A DNA stretch of 64,000 nucleotides. Source: Streptomonospora wellingtoniae. Its GTDB lineage: Bacteria > Actinomycetota > Actinomycetes > Streptosporangiales > Streptosporangiaceae. Positions 17,114 to 28,693 of the stretch are shown in pieces. Under the pieces are notes generated by a model. It did not search any database and was not told the origin of the DNA. It saw only the letters and a list, made by a program, of their open reading frames with translations. The stretch's first letter is position 1, and every line of letters starts with the position of its first letter. The translations under genes and the position numbers were made by a program. The stretch is taken from contig NZ_JAVREK010000027.1 in the NCBI RefSeq assembly GCF_031845375.1, positions 1-64,000 on the forward strand, in the 5' to 3' direction.

Positions 17114-18151
17114 ATGCACTCACTCGTCTCCCATAAGCTCGTCGGCATCCTGCTCAGCGCTGTCACGGCGCTAGCCGGCGTTCTTGGAGTCGAACCCGCC
17201 GGTGGCGCCGTCGGCGAGCCCCAGGCCGGCGCCGCCGCGGAGGCCGCGGCCCCTCCGCAGGACGCGCTCTACCGGGCAGCGCCCGCCGACCGCAGGCAGG
17301 ACGGCGTCGTACGGCAGGCCGCCGCCGGTACCGACGAGCACCCCGAGGTGCTGGCCTACTGGACCCGGCAGCGCATGGCCGAGGCGACGCCGTTGGCCCC
17401 ATATCCCAACGACCTCGCCGACGGCCCGCTGCCGAGCACCGGTGATGCCCAACACCAGGCGGCCGGCGGCTCAAGCACGGGCAAGCCCTGGCGGGGCGGC
17501 GGTCGCGTGGCCCGCACCACAGGCAAGGTCTTCCTCACCTTCGACGGGCGCGACTCCACCTGCACGGCCTCGGTCGTGTCGGCCGACAACCGCGACACCG
17601 TCATCACAGCCGGGCACTGCCTCAAGGACGGCACCGGCCCGTGGGCGGCCAACTGGGCCTTCGTCCCCGGCTACGACGACGGCGACAGCCCGCACGGCCG
17701 CTACACCGCCCGGCAGATGTTCGTGGCACCGCAGTGGGCCGACGGGGCCGACGACAGCTACGACTTCGGCATGGCGGTGCTCAACCGCTCCGACGGCGCC
17801 CATGTCCAGGACCAGGTCGGCGCCCAGCCCATCGCCTTCGGCGTCGAGCCGACCGACCCCACGTTCTCGTTCGGCTACCCGGCCACCGGCAGGTACCAGG
17901 GCCGACGGCTGCACTACTGCTCGGGCTCCACCGTCGACGACGAAGGCGGCACCACCGCCAAGGGCATGGCTTGCAGGATGACCCAGGGCTCGAGCGGGGG
18001 CCCGTGGTTCGACCGCTTCGACGAGGAATCGGGCAAGGGGACACTGGTCTCGGTGACCAGCTTCAAGTACGCCGACGACAGCCGCACCCACTACGGTCCC
18101 CACCTCGGCGGCGCAGCCCGCGAGGTGTACAAGCGCGCCCGGTCCTACTAG
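17114..18151 (+). CDS. Secreted trypsin-like serine protease (S1 family)
   Basis: 345 residues. A signal peptide (about 1-32) is followed by a roughly 100-residue Ala/Pro-rich region that is probably a propeptide. The protease domain has catalytic His168 (ITAGHC), Asp217 (YDFGMAV) and Ser294 (GSSGGPW), and cysteines that could form two disulfides. The arrangement resembles V8-like glutamyl endopeptidases of streptomycetes. Substrate is unknown. The ATG at 17114 gives a clean signal peptide. It is divergent from dxr with a 126-bp gap, so it has its own promoter. Confidence 0.87.
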   Translation: MHSLVSHKLVGILLSAVTALAGVLGVEPAGGAVGEPQAGAAAEAAAPPQDALYRAAPADRRQDGVVRQAAAGTDEHPEVLAYWTRQRMAEATPLAPYPNDLADGPLPSTGDAQHQAAGGSSTGKPWRGGGRVARTTGKVFLTFDGRDSTCTASVVSADNRDTVITAGHCLKDGTGPWAANWAFVPGYDDGDSPHGRYTARQMFVAPQWADGADDSYDFGMAVLNRSDGAHVQDQVGAQPIAFGVEPTDPTFSFGYPATGRYQGRRLHYCSGSTVDDEGGTTAKGMACRMTQGSSGGPWFDRFDEESGKGTLVSVTSFKYADDSRTHYGPHLGGAAREVYKRARSY

Positions 18152-18334
18152 TCCCGAGACGGGCGGCGCGGTTCCGCGTCCGGCGCGCACCGAGACATCC
18201 CTCACGCCCGGCAGGGGTCCGCGGCGGCCTGTGAAGGCCCTCGCCGGACCGGACTCGCGCGAAGGCGGTGCGGTCAGCGGCGGCCTGTGCGGCCTGCTTT
18301 CCCGAGGCACGCGACTGCTGTAGGTTACGTCACC

Positions 18335-19963
18335 ATGGCGAAACGTAACCGCCCTGCGTCTGTCCCGCTCAGCGCGCCGCGCCCGCGCCGCACCGCCGTC
18401 CGCGCCGGTTCGGCCGCCGTCGCGGCCGCGGCGAGCGCCGCCCTGCTGGCCGCCGGAGCCGCGCCGGCCGCGGCCGAAGCCGCCGCCGGCGTCGCCGACC
18501 TCCGCTCCGACATCGACTCCCTGCTCGCCGACTCGCGCCTGGAGGGTGCGACGTCGGGTGTCCTGGTGCGCAGCCTCACCCGCGGCGATGTGCTCTACCG
18601 CGACAGCGCCCGAACCGAGCTGATCCCCGCATCCAACGCCAAGCTGCTCACCTCCGCCGCCGCGATGGAGGTCCTGGGCGCCGACTACCGCTTCACCACC
18701 ACCGTCTCCGCAGGCGAGGACCCCGGCGACGGCGTCGTCGACGGCGACCTGCACCTGGTCGGCACCGGCGACCCAACGCTCACCGCCGGCGCCGTCGACG
18801 ACCTCGCCGCAGAGGTGGCCGACTCCGGTGTCACCGAGGTGACCGGCGACTTGGTCGCCGACGACACGTGGTTCGACGCCGAGCGCCTCTCCCCCGCGTG
18901 GGACCCCGCCGACCGGCCCTACTACTACTCGGCGCAGATCTCGGCGCTCACGCTGGCCGCCAACAGCGACTACGACACCGGCGTGGTCGACGTCGACGCC
19001 ACCCCCGGCGCAGCTCCGGGAGACGCCGTCGACGCCGCGCTGTCGCCGATGACCGACAACCTCAGCCTCGCCAACGAGGCGGCGACCGGCGCCGCCGGCG
19101 CCTCCTCCACCTTCGGCGTGTCCCGCAAGCCCGACACCAACGACTTCACCGCCGAGGGCACGCTGCCGGTCGGGCGGACCTACTCCACGCTGCGGACCGT
19201 GGACGAGCCCACCGACCACGCCGCACACCTCTTCGCCGCGTCCCTGGAGGAGCACGGCGTCAAGGTGGCCGGCGGCGTGGGGCGCGGAACCGCTCCGCAG
19301 CGGTCGGCGCCCGTCGCCGAGCGCTCCTCCATTGAGCTGGGCGAGCTGCTGACACCGTTCCTGAAGCTGTCGAACAACGGCCACGCCGAGATCCTGACGA
19401 AGGCCATGGGCCGCGAGGCCGCCGGCGAGGGAAGCTGGGAGGCGGGCATCGCTGTGGCGACCCGGGCACTGCACCGCCTCGGCGTGAGCACACACGCCGT
19501 CGAGCTGGACGACGGCTCCGGCCTGGCACGAACGGACCGGCTGACCGCCGCCACGACCGTGCGGCTGCTGGAGCGGGTGCGCCACCAGCCGTGGTTCGGG
19601 ACCTGGCGGGACGCGCTGCCGCTGGCGGGCGCCCCCGAGCACATGGTCGGCGGCACCCTGTCCGGCCGCATGGGCGACACTGCGGCCGCCGGCAACGTGC
19701 GGGCCAAGACCGGCACGCTCAGCGGTGTCAGCGCGCTGTCGGGGTATGTGACCACCGCCGGCGGGGAGCGCCTGGTCTTCTCGATCATCAACAACGGCTA
19801 CGACGGCGCCGCGCCGCGGGACATCCAGGACGCGATCGCCGTGCGCCTGGCCGAGTTCACCCGCGGCGGCACGGTCGAGGCCGCCCGCCCTCTGGCAGCG
19901 CAGCGCACGGCGCCCGACTCCCCCGCCGCCGACCTGGAGTGCACCTGGGCCGGCACCTGCTGA
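18335..19963 (+). CDS. dacB: D-alanyl-D-alanine carboxypeptidase/endopeptidase (PBP4, S13)
   Basis: 542 residues with an export signal (about 1-48, Ala-rich). All three penicillin-binding motifs are present: SNAK at 100-103 with nucleophile Ser100, SNNGHAE, and KTGTLSG. The insert between the first two motifs is the domain typical of family S13. It trims or opens peptidoglycan peptides outside the membrane. A TAGGTT 8 bases before the ATG at 18335 looks like a -10 box, which would make the transcript leaderless or nearly so. The longer frame upstream has no support. Confidence 0.9.
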   Translation: MAKRNRPASVPLSAPRPRRTAVRAGSAAVAAAASAALLAAGAAPAAAEAAAGVADLRSDIDSLLADSRLEGATSGVLVRSLTRGDVLYRDSARTELIPASNAKLLTSAAAMEVLGADYRFTTTVSAGEDPGDGVVDGDLHLVGTGDPTLTAGAVDDLAAEVADSGVTEVTGDLVADDTWFDAERLSPAWDPADRPYYYSAQISALTLAANSDYDTGVVDVDATPGAAPGDAVDAALSPMTDNLSLANEAATGAAGASSTFGVSRKPDTNDFTAEGTLPVGRTYSTLRTVDEPTDHAAHLFAASLEEHGVKVAGGVGRGTAPQRSAPVAERSSIELGELLTPFLKLSNNGHAEILTKAMGREAAGEGSWEAGIAVATRALHRLGVSTHAVELDDGSGLARTDRLTAATTVRLLERVRHQPWFGTWRDALPLAGAPEHMVGGTLSGRMGDTAAAGNVRAKTGTLSGVSALSGYVTTAGGERLVFSIINNGYDGAAPRDIQDAIAVRLAEFTRGGTVEAARPLAAQRTAPDSPAADLECTWAGTC

Positions 19964-20067
19964 CACTGAGGCGCGTCCGCGCCGCCGCGCCTGGGCTCCC
20001 CCGCCGCATCCGTCCCGCGCCACCTGCGCGGACGGTGCGGTTGGGGCGCCGACCTATGCTGAAGGCG

Positions 20068-21018
20068 ATGGACACCGGCACCGCGGCCGAGGCGGCCCCG
20101 CTCTCCGGCGGGCTCGACGTGCTCGCCGCCGACACGTGGCGCGAGCGCGAACAGAGCCACAACGCGCGCGTCGACGCTCTGCTTGCCGCACACCTCGACC
20201 GGCGCCGCCGGGGCGTCGCCCACCCGGTGGAGGACTTCCTCTTCACCTACTACAGCCATCGTCCCGCGCAATTGCGCCGCTGGCACCCCGGCCCCGGTGT
20301 GCTGCTGGCCGGCGACGGCCATCGGCCCGCCGACGGAGACTGGTACCGCGAGACCGCCGGCACCGACGCCGAGGGGCGCCGGGTGCACGGCCGCACGCTG
20401 GACCTGCGGTCGTTCGCCGCCAGGCGCGGCGCGACCGCGGAGTTCGTCCGCTCCCTGCTGGGCGCCGTGCAGGAGCGGCCGGCCCACCTGGGCTGCTTCG
20501 GGCTGCACGAGTGGGCGATGGTCTACCGGCTGCCGCCCGAGGGGGTCCGCCACGCCCAGGTGCCGCTGCGTCTGGGCTCCGAGGGCACCGACCGCGTCGT
20601 GGAGTCGCACCGCGTCCGCTGCTCGCACTTCGACGCCTTCCGGTTCTTCACCGACGACGCGCGCCCGCTGAACCGGCTGCGGCCCACCCGGGAGTCCCAG
20701 GTCGAGCTGGACCAGCCGGGCTGCCTGCACGCCAACATGGACCTGTACAAGTGGGCCTACAAGCTCTCCCCCGGGGTGCCCGGCGAGCTGGTGGTCGACT
20801 GCTTCGAGCTGGCGCGCGACATTCGCGAGCTGGATATGCGCGCCTCGCCCTACGACCTGCGCGACCACGGCTACGAACCGGTCGCGATCGAGACGCCGGA
20901 GGGCAAGGCCGCCTACGTCGAGGCCCAGCGCGCGTTCGCCGAGCGGGCCAACGCGCTGCGCACCCGGCTGCTGGAGGTCTGCGACCGCCTCGCAGCGAAA
21001 GCACCGTCGATCTTGTAG
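20068..21018 (+). CDS. Conserved actinobacterial protein, often labelled 3-methyladenine DNA glycosylase
   Basis: 316 residues. Very similar proteins occur across Streptomyces and relatives, with the shared segment HPVEDFLFTYYSHRPAQLRRW. Some databases label them 3-methyladenine DNA glycosylase, but I see no helix-hairpin-helix or AlkA-like motif here, so function is open. A TATGCT box 7 bases before ATG 20068 suggests a leaderless transcript; ATG 20056 is the other candidate. The stop codon (21016-21018) lies inside the left arm of a repeated palindromic element, so the last residues may have been set by its insertion. No operon partner. Confidence 0.65.
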   Translation: MDTGTAAEAAPLSGGLDVLAADTWREREQSHNARVDALLAAHLDRRRRGVAHPVEDFLFTYYSHRPAQLRRWHPGPGVLLAGDGHRPADGDWYRETAGTDAEGRRVHGRTLDLRSFAARRGATAEFVRSLLGAVQERPAHLGCFGLHEWAMVYRLPPEGVRHAQVPLRLGSEGTDRVVESHRVRCSHFDAFRFFTDDARPLNRLRPTRESQVELDQPGCLHANMDLYKWAYKLSPGVPGELVVDCFELARDIRELDMRASPYDLRDHGYEPVAIETPEGKAAYVEAQRAFAERANALRTRLLEVCDRLAAKAPSIL

Positions 21019-21060
21019 CTATCGTCACTGGAAATCGTTTTCCTTCACGATAGCTACAAG
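21012..21060. repeat. Palindromic element, copy 1
   Basis: Arms CTTGTAGCTATCGT (21012-21025) and ACGATAGCTACAAG (21047-21060) match perfectly. The 21-base loop contains a second dyad, GGAAATCGTTTTCC. It lies between two convergent genes and overlaps the stop codon of the first. There is no T-tract. A near-identical element is at 26677-26755. It may act as a bidirectional terminator, but the repeated sequence suggests a mobile or REP-like unit. Confidence 0.85.
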
Positions 21061-21288
21061 CTGTGTGGGGCCTCCCTCTGGTCGGCCGTACCGGAGGAAC
21101 AAAACGAGGGTGAACCGGCCCGCTCCAGACCCACTCCAGAGAATGTCACGGAACGATAACGGGATTTCGTGGGCGTCTCGCGATGGAGTGCGTTTGCCCA
21201 GGTCAGAGGTGCTAGCTCCGCTGTTTTGGGAATAGATCAACGGGGTGGGGCCCGGGGACCGGTGATCATGCGGTTGCCCAAAGGCCAC

Positions 21289-23679
<2,391 letters not shown>

Positions 23680-23960
23680 CCTGCCTCCATCTGCTTCACG
23701 GGCCGCATTCGCGGCCTCCGTCGGCGTCGCCCGGCTCGGCTGCGGGCCGTGCCCAGTGCGGTTCGTTCGTCGGCGCGGCCGCGTCTGCGGTCCGCCGCCT
23801 GACTGGTCGGCGCGGGCGGCGCGGGCGGCGCGGCCGTCCCCGCCGCTCCGGCCGACCCTGCCGCGCAGGCCCGCGCTCCCGGCCCGAAGTGCGGCGCCCG
23901 CCGCGCGGGCTCGCGCCGCGGTGCCGGGGGTGCGGGTCGCGGTCGCGGCCCTGCGGCCGG

Positions 23961-24371
<411 letters not shown>

Positions 24372-24376
24372 GGCAG

Positions 24377-24826
24377 TCACGCTAGGCCCGACCGGGCGGC
24401 GGGCGCTTCTCGATTCCTGACCGGTCTGGTCACCTGCTTCGCCACGCAGGCCGGCATGCCCGCCGTGGCGCGCTCCGACTCGCGGCGGTACACGCTGGGC
24501 GGAACGCCGACCAGCTCGGTGAAGCGGGTGCTGAAGGTCCCCAGCGACGAGCAGCCGACGGCGAAGCAGACCTCGGTGACGCTGAGGCCACCTCCGCGCA
24601 GCAGCGCCATCGCGCGCTCGATGCGCCGGGTCATCAGGTACGAGTACGGTGACTCGCCGTAGGCGAGCCGGAACCGGCGGCTGAGGTGGCCGGCCGACAT
24701 GTTCACACCCTGCGCGAGTGCCTCGACGTCCAACGGTTGCGCGTACTCCCGGTCGATCCGGTCGCGGACTCGGCGCAGCCGCGAGAGCTCGCGTAGATGC
24801 TGCTCGGCGGGCGATCTGTTCGTCAC
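24377..24826 (-). CDS. AraC-family transcriptional regulator (DNA-binding domain only)
   Basis: 149 residues. The protein is essentially one AraC/XylS double helix-turn-helix: LDVEALAQGVNMSAGHLSRRF then VTEVCFAVGCSSLGTFSTRF and ELVGVPPSVYRR. There is no separate ligand-binding domain. It is upstream of and 5 bp from the VOC gene, so it most likely controls that gene and itself. The start is uncertain: GTG at 24826 sits just before the conserved region but lacks a ribosome binding site. The frame is open upstream to 25111, within sequence overlapping the next gene's terminator. Confidence 0.8.
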   Translation of the reverse strand: MTNRSPAEQHLRELSRLRRVRDRIDREYAQPLDVEALAQGVNMSAGHLSRRFRLAYGESPYSYLMTRRIERAMALLRGGGLSVTEVCFAVGCSSLGTFSTRFTELVGVPPSVYRRESERATAGMPACVAKQVTRPVRNREAPAARSGLA

Positions 24827-24884
24827 CTGAACAATCGTGCCACGTCGCAGGGGAGTTTCCCAGCGCTGCGCACCGGCGCACCGG

Positions 24885-24920
24885 CCTCCTGCCCGCCGCG
24901 GCGCCGCGGCGGGCAGGAGG
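24885..24920 (-). terminator. Terminator after the membrane serine hydrolase
   Basis: A perfect 36-base palindrome: CCTCCTGCCCGCCGCGGC followed by its reverse complement with no loop bases to spare. It sits 8 bp after the stop of the serine hydrolase gene. A hairpin would need to open 3-4 bases at its tip. Confidence 0.75.
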
Positions 24921-24927
24921 CGCAGGA

Positions 24928-26544
24928 TCAGCCGTAGGCGGCCAGCAGCGCGTCGGCAGCGGCGAGCACCACTGCGGCGGATACCAGTACCGAGAGGCAG
25001 AAGAAGGCCGTGTGCAGCCACCGCCACCGGCCACCCTCCGTGGCCAGCCTCGGCCAGTGCCACACTCCGACCGCGCCCGCCGCGACCACCGCACCCGCCG
25101 ATGCGGCCCACATCGCGGGCGGCGTGCTGACCCAGTCGCCGAGCACCAGCGCCGCCAGGAGGGAGGCGGAGGCCCCGGCCGTCATGGACACCACGCGCAA
25201 CCGGTCCAGCGGTCGCTGCCCCACGAGAGTGCGGCGGCGCAGCATCAGGGCGACCGGCAGCAGAGCGGGCAGGAGCACCAGCGGCAGGGTGGCCGCCAAG
25301 CCCAGGGCCGTCGACCCCACTCGCGGCGACTCGGACAGGGGAGCCACGTCGGGGGTGTCCAGCACGCGGGGACCGATGACCGCGGCGTCGGCGGTGAAGC
25401 TGTCGGACAGTACGACCGCTCCGCGGTCTCCCCGGAAGCCGATGAACGCCGTGGAGCCGTAGGTCGCCCCGCTGTGCTGAACCAGGTCGACGCCGTCGCC
25501 GACGTCCGTGGTGAGCCAGGCCAGTCCGATCCGGGTCTCGTCCGAGGGCCCGTCATGGGTCGGCTCCGTTGCGGCCGCCCCCGGTGCCGTCCCGTCCATG
25601 ACCGCGCGCAGCAGCTTCTCCATGTCCGCGGCGGTGGTCCAGGTGCCGATGCCGACGGGCAGGTAGTCGGGCGCCTTCCACGGTTCGGCGCGCTTGCCCG
25701 GCATCGCGTGCGGCAAGGCGGCGTCCTCGGGAAGGCCTTCCAGGTCGGCGCCGCGCATCACCGTGTCGTCCATGCCCAGCGGGTCCAGCACGCGCTCCCG
25801 CACCAGGCGCGGGTACGGGGTGCCGGCCTCCTCGGCGAGTGCGGCGCCCAGGACGGCATAGCCGAAGTTGGAGTAGCTCCACTCGGGTCCGCCCTGCACG
25901 GGCGCCGCCGCGGCGAGCGACTCCAGCACCGGCGGCATGCTCCGGTAGGGGTCGGTGAGGGTGAAGGGGGTCGCCGCACCCGCCACCATGGTCTCTGCGG
26001 GGATGCGGGGCAGCCCGGAGCGGTGGGTCGCCAGCTCCTCCAGGGTGATGTCCGCGGTGGCGTCGGAGGTGAAACCGAGGTCGGGGAAGACGTCGCCGAG
26101 CGTTCGGTCGAGGGAGGTCTCACCATCGGCCGCGAGGTCGGCCAGCGTCATGGCGGTGGCGACCTTGTATACCGAACCCGTCTCGAACGGGGTCTGTGCG
26201 GTGACGGACTCGCCGGAGGCGGTCGTGCCCCCCATCAGCGTGCGGGTGCGGCCGCCGTCGACCTCCAGCACGACCAGCGACTGCACCCGGTCCTCTCGTC
26301 CCTCGATCGTCGCGGCCACCGAGTCCGCGAGTGCCGGGTCCCCCTTCAGCTCCGGGCCGCCGGACGCGGGCGGCTTGCCCGGCATCACCAGGTAAGCGGC
26401 TACCGCGGCGACGGCGCCCAGCACGCAGGCGACCGCCCACACACGGCCCGGCGCGCGGGGGGCCGGAGGACGGCGCGGGCGCGCGCGGGGCGGCTCGGGC
26501 GGTGGCGGAGCGGAGGGGTGCGCGTAGGGCTGTTCGGGGTCCAT
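24928..26544 (-). CDS. Membrane-anchored serine hydrolase, beta-lactamase/PBP class C fold
   Basis: 538 residues. A Pro-rich cytoplasmic leader (about 1-38) precedes one transmembrane helix (VWAVACVLGAVAAVAAYL). The extracellular domain carries SVYK as the SxxK nucleophile motif, YSN as YxN and HSGATYG in place of the HTG motif. Three or four further helices close the protein. Such proteins include D-aminopeptidases, esterases and LACTB-like hydrolases; the substrate is unknown. I prefer ATG 26544 (MDPEQPYAHP); GTG 26610 would add 22 residues. Both genes around it have their own hairpins. Confidence 0.82.
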   Translation of the reverse strand: MDPEQPYAHPSAPPPPEPPRARPRRPPAPRAPGRVWAVACVLGAVAAVAAYLVMPGKPPASGGPELKGDPALADSVAATIEGREDRVQSLVVLEVDGGRTRTLMGGTTASGESVTAQTPFETGSVYKVATAMTLADLAADGETSLDRTLGDVFPDLGFTSDATADITLEELATHRSGLPRIPAETMVAGAATPFTLTDPYRSMPPVLESLAAAAPVQGGPEWSYSNFGYAVLGAALAEEAGTPYPRLVRERVLDPLGMDDTVMRGADLEGLPEDAALPHAMPGKRAEPWKAPDYLPVGIGTWTTAADMEKLLRAVMDGTAPGAAATEPTHDGPSDETRIGLAWLTTDVGDGVDLVQHSGATYGSTAFIGFRGDRGAVVLSDSFTADAAVIGPRVLDTPDVAPLSESPRVGSTALGLAATLPLVLLPALLPVALMLRRRTLVGQRPLDRLRVVSMTAGASASLLAALVLGDWVSTPPAMWAASAGAVVAAGAVGVWHWPRLATEGGRWRWLHTAFFCLSVLVSAAVVLAAADALLAAYG

Positions 26545-26676
26545 CGCCCCAGCGTCGCCGCCGTAGGGCCGAGTGCTGTAGTCGGCGATGTCAGCGAAGT
26601 GCCATGACACCTGTCATGGCCCGTGGAGGGACCGCCTCGCGAGATGCGCCGGGGATACTGGGGCACGCTTCCTGTG

Positions 26677-26755
26677 CCCAGCCGCGTTGATCTTGTAGCT
26701 ATCGCAAATGGAAATCGTTTTCCTTCACGATGGCTACAAGATCAACAGGGCTGGG
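26677..26755. repeat. Palindromic element, copy 2 (extended stem)
   Basis: The core GATCTTGTAGCTATCG - TGGAAATCGTTTTCCTTC - CGATGGCTACAAG matches copy 1 (21012-21060) almost base for base. Here the stem is longer: GTTGATC is added on both sides, then two mispaired bases, then CCCAGCC / GGCTGGG. That gives about 26 paired positions with one internal mismatch in the 19-bp inner arm. It lies between beta-glucosidase and the serine hydrolase, downstream of the former's own terminator. Confidence 0.85.
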
Positions 26756-26762
26756 CCGGTTG

Positions 26763-26806
26763 CCGGCCCCGCGCGGCGGCGCTGCCTTCGCCGTGCGCGG
26801 GGCCGG
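26763..26806 (-). terminator. Terminator after beta-glucosidase
   Basis: CCGGCCCCGCGC (26763-26774) pairs perfectly with GCGCGGGGCCGG (26795-26806) around a 20-base loop, 34 bp after the beta-glucosidase stop. Confidence 0.65.
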
Positions 26807-26840
26807 TAGTCGTCTCGCGGCGCGGTGCGCCGCGGGCCGG

Positions 26841-28250
26841 TCAGACGCGCTTGGCGGCGTGCTCGCGGATCAGGTCGCGGTACCAGTGGTAGCTGTCCTT
26901 GGGCGTGCGCTCCAGGGTCTCGTAGTCGACGCGCACGATTCCGAAGCGGCGGTCGTAGCCGAACGCCCACTCGAAGTTGTCCATCAGCGACCACACGAAG
27001 TAGCCCTGGACGTCCACACCGGCCTTGACCGCATCGGCCACGGCGCCGAGGTGGCCGCGGAGGTAGTCGATGCGCTCGCTGTCGTGGACGCGGTCGCCGG
27101 TGCGGTCCTGGTCGGCCTCGGCCGACCCGTTCTCGGTGATGTAGACGGGCGGCAGGTCCGGGTAGCGGCGCTGCACGTCGACCAGCAGGTCGGTGAAGCT
27201 CTCGGGCACCACCGGCCAGTCCATCCGGGTGTGGCGCACCCCGTCGAAGGGCACGTCGGCTACCCGGATGTCGGTGGCGGTCCGGCGGTCGGGGTCGGCC
27301 TCGTCGTAGGGGGCGTCCTTGAGCTTGGTCGGGCGGTAGTAGTTGATGCCCATGAAGTCCAGGGGCCGGCCGATGATCTCCAGGTCGCCGTCGCGTCGGT
27401 AGGACCCGTCGGCGAGCTCGCCCCAGGTCTCGGCCTCGTTCTCCGGGTAGGTGCCGCCCAGCAGCGGGTCCAGCCAGACGCGGTTGTGCAGCGTCTCGGC
27501 GCGGTCGACGGCGGCCCGGTCCTCGGCGGAGTCGGTGGCCGGGATCAGCCGGTCGAGGTTGAGCGTGATGCCCACCTCGGCGCGGCGGCCGTGCTCGGCG
27601 GCGGAGGCACGCAGCTGCTCGGTGGCCAGGCCGTGTGCGAGCAGCAGGTGGTGGGAGGTCGCGATGGCGGGGGTCCCCTCGCGGGTGCCGGGGGCGTGGC
27701 GCCCGATGGCGTGGCCGATGAACGCGGCGCAGAACGGCTCGTTCAGCGTGATCCACCGTGCCACCCGGTCCCCCAGGCGGTCGGCGACAATGCGCGCGTA
27801 CTCGCCGAAGCGCTCGGCGGTGGTGCGGACGCGCCAGCCGCCCTCGTCCTCAAGCGCCTGCGGCAGATCCCAGTGATACAGGGTCGCGACAGGCTCGATC
27901 CCCGCATTCAGCAGCTCGTCGACCAGGCGATCGTAGAAGGCCAGCCCTTCGGGGTTCGCCGGGCCGCTGCCCGTGGGCTGGATGCGCGGCCAGGCGATGG
28001 AGAACCGGTAGGCGTCCACACCCAGCTCCTTGAGCAGGGCGACGTCCTCCCGGTAGCGGTGGTAGTGGTCGCAGGCGACGTCGCCCGTCTCGCCGCGGTC
28101 CACGGCGCCGGGGGTGTGGCTATAGGTGTCCCAGATCGACGGGCCGCGCCCACCCTCGTGGACGGCGCCCTCGATCTGGTAGGAGGCGGTGGCCGCGCCG
28201 AACAGGAAGTCGGCGGGCAGCTCGGGGAGTCCGTTGGAAGTCATGGTCAT
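26841..28250 (-). CDS. bglC: Beta-glucosidase, glycoside hydrolase family 1
   Basis: 469 residues, cytoplasmic (no signal). It hydrolyses cellobiose and other beta-glucosides to glucose with retention. Family-1 signatures are complete: N-terminal FLFGAATASYQIEG, acid/base Glu in TLNEP, nucleophile Glu in YITENG, and YFVWSLMDNFEW. A perfect CelR/CebR operator lies 115 bp upstream, as for streptomycete bglC and Thermobifida cellulase genes, so cellobiose induction is expected. No cellobiose ABC transporter or LacI regulator is adjacent. ATG 28250 or 28244 can serve as start; GAGG lies 4 and 10 bases before them. The symbol follows the CebR-controlled streptomycete gene. Confidence 0.92.
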   Translation of the reverse strand: MTMTSNGLPELPADFLFGAATASYQIEGAVHEGGRGPSIWDTYSHTPGAVDRGETGDVACDHYHRYREDVALLKELGVDAYRFSIAWPRIQPTGSGPANPEGLAFYDRLVDELLNAGIEPVATLYHWDLPQALEDEGGWRVRTTAERFGEYARIVADRLGDRVARWITLNEPFCAAFIGHAIGRHAPGTREGTPAIATSHHLLLAHGLATEQLRASAAEHGRRAEVGITLNLDRLIPATDSAEDRAAVDRAETLHNRVWLDPLLGGTYPENEAETWGELADGSYRRDGDLEIIGRPLDFMGINYYRPTKLKDAPYDEADPDRRTATDIRVADVPFDGVRHTRMDWPVVPESFTDLLVDVQRRYPDLPPVYITENGSAEADQDRTGDRVHDSERIDYLRGHLGAVADAVKAGVDVQGYFVWSLMDNFEWAFGYDRRFGIVRVDYETLERTPKDSYHWYRDLIREHAAKRV

Positions 28251-28364
28251 CCGTCCTCGGTCGTCGTCGGTCCGCCGCACGGTCGGCGCAGCGGACACGG
28301 GCAAGGGGCGTCGTGAGCGCCACCGCGCGGCGCGGGGACCGGCCTCGGCACGGTCCCGGGCCGC

Positions 28365-28378
28365 TGGGAGCGCTCCCA
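28365..28378. promoter_or_regulatory. CelR/CebR operator
   Basis: TGGGAGCGCTCCCA is a perfect 14-bp palindrome and is identical to the established binding site of the LacI-family cellobiose repressors CelR (Thermobifida fusca) and CebR (Streptomyces). It lies between the beta-glucosidase start and its upstream promoter. Confidence 0.93.
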
Positions 28379-28591
28379 ACCGGCGAAGGGGGCCGGGGTG
28401 CCGGCCGTGGACTCCCGTTCCCGGCGTGCGGGCCCCGGCGGGTCGCGGGCTTTCGCGCGACAGGGACCAGCGCGGGCCAGGAGCGAGCAGGGACCGCCGC
28501 CCTCGGCGCGACGTGTCGGGTGCCCGAGGCCAGCGCGCTGCGTCTGCTCGCACTACGGCCACGCTCACCCTTCCCGCAATCCCGCTCGGAT

Positions 28592-28603
28592 CGAATCGGT
28601 TCG
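28592..28603. promoter_or_regulatory. LacI-type half-dyad, site B
   Basis: CGAATCGGTTCG carries the same GAATCGGTTC core as the dyad at 28641-28652 in opposite orientation, 38 bp away. Together they look like paired operators for a dimeric repressor, or the two arms of a loop, downstream of the beta-glucosidase promoter. Confidence 0.4.
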
Positions 28604-28640
28604 CCGGCCGCGCCACGCACGGGGCGGCCCTCACGGCCAC

Positions 28641-28652
28641 TGAACCGATTCA
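28641..28652. promoter_or_regulatory. LacI-type dyad, site A
   Basis: TGAACCGATTCA has TGAA/TTCA arms typical of LacI-family operators. It lies 13-24 bp past the -10 box of the beta-glucosidase promoter, overlapping the initially transcribed region, where repressor binding would block elongation. Confidence 0.45.
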
Positions 28653-28664
28653 CCTTCACTACGG

Positions 28665-28693
28665 ATGTTAGGAACGCGTCCACAAAGGGTCAA
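28665..28693 (-). promoter_or_regulatory. Promoter for beta-glucosidase
   Basis: On the minus strand TTGACC (28693-28688), a 17-bp spacer and TAACAT (28670-28665) form a near-consensus housekeeping sigma promoter. Transcription would start near 28658, giving an unusually long 5' leader of about 400 bases before the gene and passing three operator-like sites. Confidence 0.6.
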
